From the NCBI RefSeq assembly GCF_947179165.1, contig NC_077248.1:46774232-46838231 (forward strand): a stretch of DNA of 64,000 bases. Direction: 5' to 3'. The DNA is from Solanum dulcamara (taxonomy: Eukaryota; Streptophyta; Magnoliopsida; Solanales; Solanaceae). Shown here piece after piece: positions 48,001-58,426 of this stretch. Each line of letters begins with the position of its first letter. Position 1 is the stretch's first letter. The position numbers were made by a program, and so were the translations under genes. Under the pieces are notes generated by a model. It was not told the origin of the DNA, searched no databases, and saw only the letters and a program-made list of their open reading frames with translations.

Positions 48001-49638
48001 TTAGGCACGACAGGGCTACCCTTCCACTCTATGACAGCCTCACTCAGGAACTTGAACTTGACAACCTGAGTCCTAAAATCAATAGAGGCATAACAAACAT
48101 AAAGCCAGTTCATGCCAAGGATTACATCAAAATCAACCATGTCTAACTCAACTAAGTCAGCCAAGGTATCCCTGTGATGAATTGACACAGTGCAACCTCT
48201 ATAGACTGTCTCAGCTAAGACAGAATCACCGACAGAAGTAGCTACGTAGAAAGGCTCATGAAGGCATTCAGGGATTCTATTGAATTTACTTGCCACGTAA
48301 GGAGTCATAAAAGATAGTGTGGCACCCGGATCCATCAAAATATAACATTCAAGAAAAAGGACTCGAATCATACCCGTCACGAAGTTTGGGGAGTCCTCTT
48401 AATCTTGGCGACTACCCATGGCATATAGACGGTTTGTACCTCCGCTCGAACCTGAAGCAGTGCCCCTCTGATTACCTCTAGTAGGTGGTGCGGTGGTAGA
48501 ATATTGGGCTCTGTTCCCTCCTGTTGGACACTCCCTCTGAAAATAGTCTATTTGGCCGCATTTATAACAACCAACCCTTCCCACTCTGCACTCTCCCAAG
48601 TGGAGCTTACCACACTTGCCGCATGGTGGCTTCCCTCTCGAACCTTGACCCACGCTAACCTGAGATTGAGGACCCTGGGGTCTAAAATTCTGGTGACTCT
48701 GTCACTGCCGATCATACCTGTTCTGCGGCATAGGTGCACTTGCGGTAGACGAGGCATAATTGGAAGGCCTCTTCTGGAAGAAAGACCTGTTACCCTTGTT
48801 CTGCCTCTGTTCATTCTCATATCCCGCTGATTTTGCCTTTTTGCTCAGATGCTCTTCTCTGTCTTTCCTCTTCTCATCATACACCATTAATCTAGAAGTA
48901 TCCATGTCCGAGATCAACAATTCCGCTTTGCACTCCTTCTTTACATGTCTTCCCAATCTGGAGACGAACTTCCTCATCTTCGACCTCGCATCTAGGATCA
49001 TCTTTGGAGCATATCTGGACAACTGGATGAATTTTAGACTATATTCCTTAACGGTCATACTTTCTTGTTTCAGATTCACAAACTCTTCCACATTCGCTTC
49101 CCTCAATTCTCTGGGAAAGAAATGGTCAAGAGAGGCTCCCTCAAATTCATCCCACATAGCAGGTTCAGCATCCTCACCTCTACCTTGTTCCCATTGGTTA
49201 TACCAAATGTTTGCCACATCTTTGAGTTGATAAGACACCAACTCAACCCCCTCAATTTCCGTAGCATGCATAGCTTTCAGGATCTTCCACATCTCATCAA
49301 TAAAATTTTTGGGGTCTTCATTAACCTTGGAACCCGTGAATGCCGACGGATTCATTCTCAGAAAGTCTCTAATTCTAGTGGCAGTAGACGGCTCTTGGGA
49401 ACTAGAGCTAAGAGTTGGCGAACTCTGGTTACCATTTCGGGCAACCACTAGTTGAGTGAGCATGGAAATCGCTCCTCTAAAGTCTTCTTCCAAAGTTGGT
49501 GCAGGCGGAGTAGTAGGCATTTGAGGTGCCTTCGCATACCTTGCAGGTCGGCCCCTAGCTCTCGATGGGCGTACCTCTGACTATGGCATCTCTTTGTTAT
49601 CAACATTCCTCTGGCTAGCAGTATGCTTAGGAGGCATT
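45003..49638 (-). pseudogene. Gypsy C gag-pol polyprotein, frame almost intact
   Basis: It starts MPPKHTASQRN at 49638. Gag (about 49520-48700) is followed by knuckles CGKCGKLHLGEC and CYKCGQIDYFQREC (usual GH replaced by DY). Protease: [70 protein letters not shown]. RNase [40 protein letters not shown]. Integrase: H/C finger to CPNCQQVKVEHQ, core INMDFIIGL, ISDQGAQFTS and FHPQIDGQAERT. Chromodomain-like tail: SVKVLWRNQFVEEATWEAEED. About eleven stops interrupt it, nearly all explained by TGG, CAG, CAA or CGA changing by one transition. No frameshift is needed in the stretches I followed. Confidence 0.92.
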
Positions 49639-49835
49639 ATCTGTAACGTACAAATGCACGAATTAGAAAAGAAGTTTTATAGAGTTTAATTCTATCGCAC
49701 AAATTCAGAGTATGAAAGAAGTGAAACAATTCTTAATGTTTTATAGCCTCCTGATTATAAGTGTGGTGCACAACACACCCATAAGCAAGACTCTACTAGA
49801 CATGGCTTCATAGACTCCCTAGGACTCTTGAACTG

Positions 49836-49848
49836 TGCTATGATACTA
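49836..49848 (-). other. Decayed primer-binding site of element C
   Basis: The minus strand reads TAGTATCATAGC, against TGGTATCAGAGC of the tRNA-iMet site. It lies just inside the 5' LTR end. Confidence 0.7.
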
Positions 49849-49852
49849 TGTT

Positions 49853-50632
49853 TGTCATTCCCCGGAAGGGTACCCTAGGCATGACCGGCACTCGAAGGTC
49901 ATTTCTGGCCTCCAAGCGAACCACCTGGTCCAGTCACACTTTCATTCATTCACATTCTATTAGCGGAAGACTCAATCATAGGAATGCTATCCATAATATA
50001 GGGCCAAAGGCCAAACAACTATCAAATCAATAATCAGCTAGAATAAAACTAGTCAAACAAATGACTCATCATTCCCACACTCTAGTCTATGAAGCCTCTA
50101 TCAATAATCTAGGAGGTGCCGATAACAAACCCATGGCTACCAACAATCAAAATAAAAAAGACAAAATAATGCTATATAGATAATCTCGGCATCCTCCGGA
50201 GACTAGGAGGACTCACCAACCAGCAAGAAGTGGGGAGATATTCAATGGTGCATTGGTTGATGATCTCTAGTACATGTCTCTGCATCATGAAACGATGCAG
50301 GCCTAATGGCGTTAGTACATAAAATGTACGAGTATGTAAAATGGCTGAATGAAACAAACACCAAGGAAAAATCAAATCAACTCAGAATCTCAACTCAAGA
50401 GAAATAACAACTCAATCAAGTGTCCTAAGTCTAAACAAGAATATGATTTAAACGGGACCAATCACATACCATTCAACTCAATCCGACTTAGAGTACTATC
50501 AAGACCTATATGGGAGTTTATCTTATCCGACAACCATCACTTATGAGCCAGTGATAGTATAATAAACCGGCGTTGTTGCCACGTCCGTTCATACTTTGCC
50601 AGGGTATGAACGAATCAACCAATCATGGATCC
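49853..50632 (-). repeat. 5' LTR of gypsy element C, truncated
   Basis: It matches 42430-43210 from TGTCAT to 'aatcatggatcc', then diverges. About two thirds of the LTR, including its U3 start, is missing. Confidence 0.85.
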
Positions 50633-51051
50633 AAAGAACTAATGCATATTCTTTTGCCTACATGATATCACTATGTAGGGACCAGTGCTCCTCCTCGTTC
50701 TTCTCCACGTGGCTAGTTGAGATTTCATTGAAGACTACTTTTGGTGAGTTCCCATGTTCCGAGAACAATACTCCTTTATCTTTCTAGCTTATGATTGTTG
50801 AGATATTTACTATGGCATTTCTTCTATTATGATTGAGGGTGAGCTAAGGACTTGTCTTATCCCCGTTAAATCTAATAGTTAGAGGTATTGTTGGACATAT
50901 GTAAGTTGAATATTTACTATTATGATTTCTTCTTATTCATTTATCATCATTACCTATGAAAGGCTAAAAGAATGCTAAGAGGCTTGTTTGAGGTACTTTT
51001 GGATTCCTCATTTGCCATGTCACGTCTAGGACCTAGGTTTGAGTTGTGACA
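50633..51051 (+). repeat. Right part of the 5' LTR of gypsy element D
   Basis: It ends GAGTTGTGACA at 51051, followed by 4 nt and the primer site TGGTATCAGAG at 51056-51066. Its left edge abuts truncated LTR C. Confidence 0.7.
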
Positions 51052-51055
51052 AACT

Positions 51056-51066
51056 TGGTATCAGAG
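51056..51066 (+). other. Primer-binding site (initiator tRNA-Met) of element D
   Basis: TGGTATCAGAG lies just after the LTR end. Confidence 0.88.
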
Positions 51067-51265
51067 CCCGATGTTTTGAATAGTCCTTGGAGTCCAACAT
51101 ACCGCATCGAATAGGGTCTTGTTCATGGTTTTGAAGCGCACCACAATTATAAAGAGGAGACTATGAGGCGTTTAGAAAATTTTTCACTTCTTTCAAATTC
51201 ATGTCATGCCTTAGAGTGTCCTAAGCTTTCCTTTAACTAACGAACCATTTTGTGTTATCTAGCTA

Positions 51266-54200
51266 ATGACTCGTGGAAGAGCACCTCGAAGAGTAAGGGT
51301 TGACGATGAGGACCAAACTCTTTCGGTTCTCAATGCCCAACATCATGAGGATGGGGTAACCCATGCCGAGTTTTGCAGTGTTATTACTTTGTTAGCTCAA
51401 GTCATAGCCAACCAAGGGAATCTAGGTGTTCCTCCTCCCTAAATGCAAAATCCAGCCTCTAAGATTCGAGATTTCCAAAGGATGAATCCGCCCGCATTCA
51501 ATGGTTCTAAACTAGATAAGGACCCTATGGAGTTCATTAATGAGGTGTATCGGATTGTGGCTATCATGGGTGTGCCACCAAATGAGAAGGCCAAGGTAAT
51601 GGCTTATCAACTCAAAGGTGTGGCTCGAGTGTGGTACAAATAATGGGTTATTGAGAGGGATGAAAAAATAGGGCTGATAGGATGAGAAGAGTTCAAATGT
51701 ACCTTCCTAGACCGCTTCTTCCCATTGGAACTAAGGGAGGCCAAAATCCAAGAGTTCATCAACCTCCGTCAAGGGAGTATGAGCGTGAGAGAGTATGCTC
51801 TCAAATTCACTAAGTTGTCAAAGTATGCTCTCTTCATGGTCTCCGACCCAAGAGCTAGGATGAGCAAGTTTATTTCTGGTGTCTCAAGCTTGGTGTCCAA
51901 GGAGTGCCAAACGGCCATGTTGGTCAAGAAGATGGACATCTCTCGGTTAATGACTTAAGCAGAACAAATTGAAGAAGAGAAGCTTAGAGAGAGATCAAGG
52001 GGGTTCAAAAAGGCTAGAGAAGATGGTAGAGGGTTTAACCTTCAAAGGTCCGATTATGGAAACAATGACAAAGGTCAAGGTGGGCAACAATTTGTGGGAC
52101 AAGGTTCCACCAATACTCCTCCTCCAAGGTTCAACAAGGACAAGGGTGATAAACCAATGGTACCAAAAGAGAATGTTGCTACTCAAACTTTTCCCACTTG
52201 CAAGAAGTGTGGAAGGACTCACAAAGGGGAATGCCTAGCCGGCTCCAATGCATGCTTTAAGTGTGACAAGTTGGGCCACCATGCTAAGGATTGTGTAGAT
52301 GGTGGTGGTAGGCCTCAAGGTCAAATTTATCATGGTCAATAAATCCAAGGAAGTGTCTAATGCACCAACCGATTTTATGCCTTGCATGGGAGACAAGAGG
52401 TTGAGGATGCACCCAATGTCATTACCGATATATTAAAGGTCTTTTCTTTTGATGTTATGCACTATTAGATCCGGGTGCAAATTTATCTTTTGTTACTCCA
52501 TTCCTTGCTAATAGATTTGATGTTTTACCTGAAATAGTCAGTTATTGCTAGAAAGGTCTATAGGGGTTACCTTGTGTCTATCTTGCATAAAGTTATTCCT
52601 TGTGATCTCGTTGAACTTGACATAATAGATTTCGATGTCATTCTTGGGATAGATTAGTTACATATATCTTATGCTTCCATAGATTATAGGACTCATCGAG
52701 TCAAGTTCTAATTTTCAAATGAGCCTGTTATTAAATGGGAGGGTCGTGATTCAATGGTGAAGGGTAAGTTTATTTCTTATCTTAAGGCCCGCAAAATGAT
52801 TTCTAAGGGTTGTATTTACCACATTGTGAGGGTTAGGGATGTCAACTCCAAAATTCCTCCTCTTGAGTCGGTTCCTATAGTCAATGAATTTCTCGATGTC
52901 TTTCCTGATGACCTTTCCGGTGTCCCTCCCAAAAAGGAAGTTGATTTTGGTATCGATCTCCTCCTCGATACCCAACCTATCTTTATTCCTCCTTACCGTA
53001 TGGACCCGGTAGAATTGAAAGAGTTGAAGGAACAATTAAATAACTTGTTAGAGAAGGGGTTCATAAGACCAAGTGTTTTGCCATGGGGTGCTCTCGTGTT
53101 ATTTGTGAGAGAAAAGGATGGGTCACTTCGAATGTGCATAGACTACCGACAATTAAATAAGATGACCATTAAGAATAAGTACCCACTCCCTAGAATAAAT
53201 GACTTGTTTGATCAATTGCAAGGGGCAAGTCACTTCTCCAAGATCGACCTTTGGTCCATCTATCACCAACTACGGGTGAGGGAGTGTGATATTCCTAAAA
53301 TGGCCTTCCAAACAAGGTATGGTCACTTTGAGTTTGTGGTGATGAGTTTTGGGTTGACGAATGCATCGACGGTGTTTATGGACTTGATGAATAGGGTGTT
53401 CAAACCTTACCTTGATACCTTTGTGGTGGTCTTCATTGACGATATTTTGATTTACTCTCGGGGTGAGGAAGAACAAAAAAATCACTTGAGAGTTGTGCTT
53501 CAAATATTGAAGGATAGGCAATTATTTACAAAATTTAGTAAGTGTGAATTTTGATTAAAAAGGTGGCATTTCTTGGTCACTTAGTGTCCAGTGATGGGAT
53601 CAAGGTTGATCCTAAGAAAATAAAGGCAGTCAAAAATTGGCCTATACCATTATCTCCTTCAGACATTAGGAGCTTCTTGGGTCTAGCCGGGTACTATAGA
53701 AGGTTCGCCAAAAGGTTTTTCTTCCATTTCATCTCCTATGAAAAAATTGACCCAAAAGAAATCCAAATTCATATGGACAGATGAGTGTGAGAAGAGTTTC
53801 CAGACCTTAAAAGATCGACTTACCTTTGCTGCTATTTTGATTCTCCCGGAAGGATTAGAAGGGTTTGTAGTTTATTGTGATGCTTCAAAGATTGGTTTAG
53901 GTTGTGTCTTAATGCAAAACGGCAAGGTCATAGCCTATGCTTCTAGGCAATTAAAGGTGCATGAGCGTAACTACCCTACCCATGACCTTGAATTGGCGGC
54001 CGTTGTTTTTGCTCTGAAGATTTGGAGGCATTACCTCTATAGGGTGCATGTGGATATGTATACTGATCATAAAAGTCTTCAATATGTGTTCACCCAAAAG
54101 GACGTTAATCTAAGGCAAATGAGGTAACTAGAACTCCTTAATGACTATGACATGAGTGTGCACTATCATCTGAGTAAAGCTAATATGGTTGCTGATGCAC

Positions 54201-54401
54201 TTAGTAGAGTGTCTATGGGGAGTGTGGCCCATGTGGATGAAAGGAAGAGGGAGTTGGTGAAAGATGTTCACCGGTTGGCTAGATTAGGGGTAAAGTTGTG
54301 TGGTACTAACGATGGTGGTATGGTTGTTCAAAATAGGTCTGAATCCTCTTTGGTGGTGGATGTTAAATCAAAGCAAGATCTTGACCCAACATTTATCGAG
54401 T
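51266..54401 (+). pseudogene. Gypsy D gag-pol, lacking integrase
   Basis: Starts MTRGRAPRRVRVDDED at 51266. Gag: FQRMNPPAFNGSKLDKDP, AYQLKGVARVWYK, then, after stops that look like CAA-to-TAA and TGG-to-TGA, FINLRQGSMSVREYALKF. Knuckles: CKKCGRTHKGEC and CFKCDKLGHHAKDC (52200-52295). Protease: LLDPGANLSF near 52468. RT (52754-53554): [45 protein letters not shown]. RNase H (53738-54127): [32 protein letters not shown]. The linker SLVVDVKSKQDLDPTF is the last recognisable part. Integrase and chromodomain are absent. Confidence 0.88.
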
Positions 54402-54555
54402 AGATCAGGTACCCACTCCATGGCTCATTTCTATGACTCGTTCTACGAGTCGTAGAAATGAATATGATCCGTATAAGAAGTTGTAGACCTGGGATTGATT
54501 CCATTTTCTTGAGATATCTCCTTTGTGCTAACTTTCCAACTTCTTGGGCCTCACA
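54402..54555 (-). repeat. LTR remnant matching the U3 start of LTR B
   Basis: It parallels 37380-37510: 'gtagacctgggattg.ttccattttcttgagat', 'ctaactttccaactt', 'ggcctMaca'. Its orientation is the one expected for B's 5' LTR. It contains TATGACTCGTTCTACGAGTC, the same palindrome family as in LTR B. Confidence 0.7.
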
Positions 54556-54829
54556 GTTCTATGCCTTTTGGTGATCTCTTGCTAGATCATTGAAGGTTTT
54601 CAACATATCACCTATATGCCTGGCACCTTGTCTAATTGCTTTCACCTGGACCTCCTAATTTTGGTGAGCTTTACTGAGCCCACTTTTCTTAATTTAGCAA
54701 GTCGTCGATCCTTTCAGCGAGCTTTAGCCTAGCTTTTTCCTCTTGCAATCTATACTTAGATTTTTAATTGGTTTAGGACGAACCTATCCCCAAATTCTGT
54801 CTTGTGTGTATATTTAGCATGCAGGCCTG

Positions 54830-56865
54830 ACTAGGGATGAACATCTGGTGCGTTATCGTATAGATGATCTTGGCTTTTAGCCTCATAAAAGGGCTCGAGG
54901 TATTTCTATCAATGAAATATCTGAACCTCATAGATCTACTTAACGTCCACCTCTACATATAAGTGCAAACGACACCGTAAATGGAAAAAGCAAGCACCAG
55001 TTGGTTGATGAGTCCAGTTCTAGTGACTCCTCCTCGGATGATGACATACCCATGCAATGGGGTGAGGGTTCTGTGACTCCCAAACATGCACCTATTGTAA
55101 AGTCTCAGCCTATCCCTTTGGGTGAGGAGTAGGTCCACGAGCGCTCCCGCATTAAAATGCGCTCCAAAGCAGTTCATGACCCTATGGCTAACACAGTGCT
55201 CTAGGTGGTCCCCATTAGAGCCCACTATATGAATAGACTAGAGGCTGCATTCCTCACTCTATTTTAGAGGATAAACAACTCTCTACTAATAGAATATTTG
55301 ACATGTACCCAAAAATCTGGAGAACTATTCAGTTTCATCAATTGGAGCATTTCACTAGAGCTCAGATTCCATAGGTCCCTGCATGTGTTTGGGAGTTTTA
55401 TGAGTCCTATGCCAATGCACTTCCAAAGGGTATGAAAAAGGCTAATGTAGTAGGTCCACTATTAGTTGTTACCAGTTGGGGCAAAGAGGTAAAGTGCAGT
55501 GAGACGGATATCAATGATGCTTTGCATTGCTCCATTAGAGTTGGTCACGAGTTGGCGAACAAGATTCACATTAGCATGTTGGATGATTTGAAGGGTTGGT
55601 TGGCATCTTTGATTATTGATATTACCCCTTCTACAGATTGAGCAGAAGGACATCAATGTGGCTGCATGTTATTGGTTCAGCTTCATTAGTAACACTTTGA
55701 TGCCTAGTCAAAATGAGTCTATCCTTTGTCACCCTAAGGCGAATTTGTTGGGGAGCATTATTGTTAGGGATAGATTGAACTTGGGTTCTATCATTGTCCC
55801 TAAGATCTTTTTGAGGGCTTGACAATAGTATACTTCATTGCTGTTCCTTGTTTTGATTACTGATTTGTGTGAGTGGGCTAAGATCTCATTTAATGAGGCT
55901 TCTAATGTGCGGGTGTCCCTCTCAATATATAGTGACATATGAAGGATTGGTGCGGATTATTTTCGAGATGTTGAGGCTAGGTAGAGACCACCACTGGTTG
56001 ATACTACACCGATTGTTGATACAGAGTCCTTGGAGGCAGGAACTGCACCTCCCACTTCTACTGTGCCAGGGTCATCTTCTACTCCGTCCACTTCCACAGT
56101 CCCTCTGGATAGTACCACATCCCATCCTCTTTTGAAAAATTCCATGTTATACAAAATGGGCAATATTTCCTACTCAGTAGATTTCTTAGCTTCGAGACTT
56201 AAGGCTTCTGTCCCCTATATGATTTCCATGGAGATTGAGGCTTTTCTTACTTCCTTATGGGTTGAGGTAGTGAGATAACGTGCCACTTTGACAGAGGTTG
56301 CTGAGAAGGTAGCTCCTTTCACCGCTTGAGTTCAGAAGCAGAAAAAGGATGGGGGACATTTTATAGATTTGGAGTCCATTTAGACCAACATTGCAGGTTT
56401 GAGGAAGGATATAGACGAGATTAGGTCCACATATATCACTATATTATGGTGTGGTGTTGATGTCCCCGAGGGTCTAATTTCTGAGGTTCCTCCATCTTAG
56501 GGAATTATTAGTGTTGTGACAACTCTGACTTCTATGAATGGAGTTGATTTCATTGCTGGTAATGATGATGAGGAGCTTTGCGAGATAGATGAGGAGGACA
56601 TGGGTGTGATTGAGTAGCATACCAAGGACAAATATGAGGGCCTTGCTAATTTTGAGGATGTGCACCTTCAAGTAGCTGTAAAGTGTGCACATACCGATCC
56701 ATCCCCTGTGGTATCACCTCTTGTGCTTCCTAGTGAGCCACCACTTCCTGATCTATCACCCATGGCACCACCTCTTGTACCTGCTAGCGAGACACTAGGA
56801 ACTAATGCCCCAGTTGAGGATGCACCTGCGGTCTAGAGATCTTCTCAAGCTTAGCCTGATATGGG
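54830..56865 (+). pseudogene. Putative plant transposon protein (PF20167-like)
   Basis: A broken frame of about 2 kb. The N-terminal part is charged and Ser-rich (DESSSSDSSSDDD). The central region has the sequence pattern I associate with the putative plant transposon protein domain: FYESYANALPKG, WGKEVKCSETDINDAL, LDDLKGWLASLI, then CYWFSFISNTLMPSQNES, HPKANLLGSIIVRDRLNLG. The C-terminal part is Pro/Ser/Thr rich, then acidic (DDEELCEIDEEDMG). Many stops, mostly TAG at positions where Gln or Trp would fit. The function is unknown. Genes of this kind accompany Solanaceae gypsy-type repeats. Confidence 0.6.
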
Positions 56866-58426
56866 GATCCTTATCTCTATCTCTTTTACTTTCTTTTTTT
56901 ATTTTTCACATTGAGGAAAGTACTTGTTTTGGTAGGGTGAGGGTACCTTAGCTACCTAAACCATTTGCTATTGGTTTTTGGAAACTTTTCCATTTTGGGT
57001 TGTGAATAGTATTTTATGATTTTGATCGTTCGTATATATTTAGTTTTGGAAATTTGTGCTTTGCACCTCTACTTAAATTGGTATTGTTGTGTCCATTGTT
57101 CACTTGTACATTCGAGAATCGGTCTTGTTTAATATCGATGACTTGAATAGGGCTCTTGATGAATGACATGTTTTGTGCGATTCCAACGAGGCAACAGAGG
57201 TCGCATAAGTCTTATGTGAACTCTTGGCATCTCATTGTGACTAATCAAATATCAAGTTTGAGTCTTGCAATGATCGTTTCATGTGTGCTTAAATTATAGA
57301 GTTATGCTCGATGTTCATGTTGGAATGCCATGTATGTTGATGCTTACTTGAAAGATATGCATGAGGACACCTAGACCTTTTCCCATTTTTCCAATCGGTT
57401 AAAATTGGTGATTGAAAGAAATAATCTTAGGCATGATTTTTATGAGTGAACCTAAAGTTGCCTTAACCTCTTGTGATTCCCTTGTGAGCGAGTGAACCTA
57501 ATTTGGAACCATTTGAGCCTAACCTTTTCTTTGGATGAGACTTGAACCCAAATTGCTGAACCAACTTTTGAAACTCCATTATTCTACTTACCTATAAACT
57601 CCTTGGAGCATTGGATATGTTGAATTGTCAACTTAGGCCAAAAGCCTAAGTTGGGGATGTGGTAAAATTGGAAAAGTAGTTAGAGAAATTGGTCATGTAG
57701 GATCACTCTTGGATGCTTGATAGAAGAAAATGGAACCCCTCTATATAAAAAGAGAGAGAAAAGAGATGAATCGAAAAAGAAAAGAAAAATTAGGGAAGTT
57801 GTTATGTCATTTCAGTTAAAACTAAAAAGGGGGGTCCAAATGAATAAGTCGAAAGTCGTAGAGTGCTATGAATGAAAATGAGTGATCCATGAACTTGACG
57901 AACGAAAGGGAAGGAAGATATTTGTCATTGATCCATGTTCTAAGGAATAAGAGTCACTAAACCCAAATGATCATACCTTGCACTCGGCCCCATTACAAGC
58001 CTTAAAAGACCTTTTTAATCTTGTATGATCCAATTGATCTATTGGTTGGAATATAATGGCAAACCTATGGGTGGAACTACACATGTTTTTTTCTTTGTGA
58101 GTGTAAGAGTTGTGTGTGATTGCTTTACTATAATCTTTGAATAGCCTTTTGAAGTATGGAATTACTTTCTTGATGTGAGGGCATTCAAATATGTGCATTG
58201 GGCATAAATTTGCACTTTGGAGAGAACATTTATGGGCATGAACTTGCATTGAGATTGATTAGTCATCGTTTGAAGCCTTGAATGCATAATTGAACATTAC
58301 ATGCTAATTTGAACCTCGTTCTCACTTATGTGTTGAGTCTCAATGAGCACTACTTGTAGTCATTGGTTTTGAAATGATTAGTTTCTTGATTTACTTAGGA
58401 CAAACAAAAATTTAAGTTGGGGGTGC
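56866..58426 (+). other. Non-coding 3' internal region of element E
   Basis: No ORF with a domain is seen. The sequence ends at a purine-rich tract directly before the LTR at 58427. A minus-strand ORF at 57971-58249 has no support. Confidence 0.55.

Larger units (their letters stand above)
42430..50632 (-). mobile_element. Gypsy element C (chromovirus), nearly complete
   Basis: Minus strand. 3' LTR 42430-44796, polypurine tract 44797-44811, gag-pol 45003-49638, decayed primer site near 49836-49848, and a 5' LTR of which only 49853-50632 remains. The two LTRs match closely over the shared 780 bp, with differences mostly transitions. The left flank is AGTAT. The right flank is lost because the 5' LTR is cut at about 50632. 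Confidence 0.87.
41605..54401 (+). mobile_element. Gypsy element D (chromovirus), 3'-truncated, split by C
   Basis: Plus strand. 5' LTR in two parts, primer site TGGTATCAGAG (51056-51066), gag, protease, RT and RNase H. It ends abruptly at about 54401 before the integrase, where the LTR remnant of B starts. A deletion there removed D's integrase and 3' LTR together with most of B's 5' LTR. Confidence 0.6.
35394..54555 (-). mobile_element. Gypsy element B (chromovirus), interrupted by D and C
   Basis: Minus strand. Complete 3' LTR (35394-37510), polypurine tract, decayed pol and the end of gag to 41604. After the insertion of D, only the start of its 5' LTR is left (54402-54555). Outer flanks are ATTCT (35389-35393) and GTTCT (54556-54560), a 5-bp duplication with one transition. 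The pairing of the halves rests on LTR similarity, orientation and these flanks. Confidence 0.6.

Noticed and set aside
42749..50375. A conserved 67-aa protein present twice (42749-42952 and 50172-50375)
   Set aside because: The two copies are equivalent positions in the LTRs of element C. Conservation reflects LTR identity at insertion.
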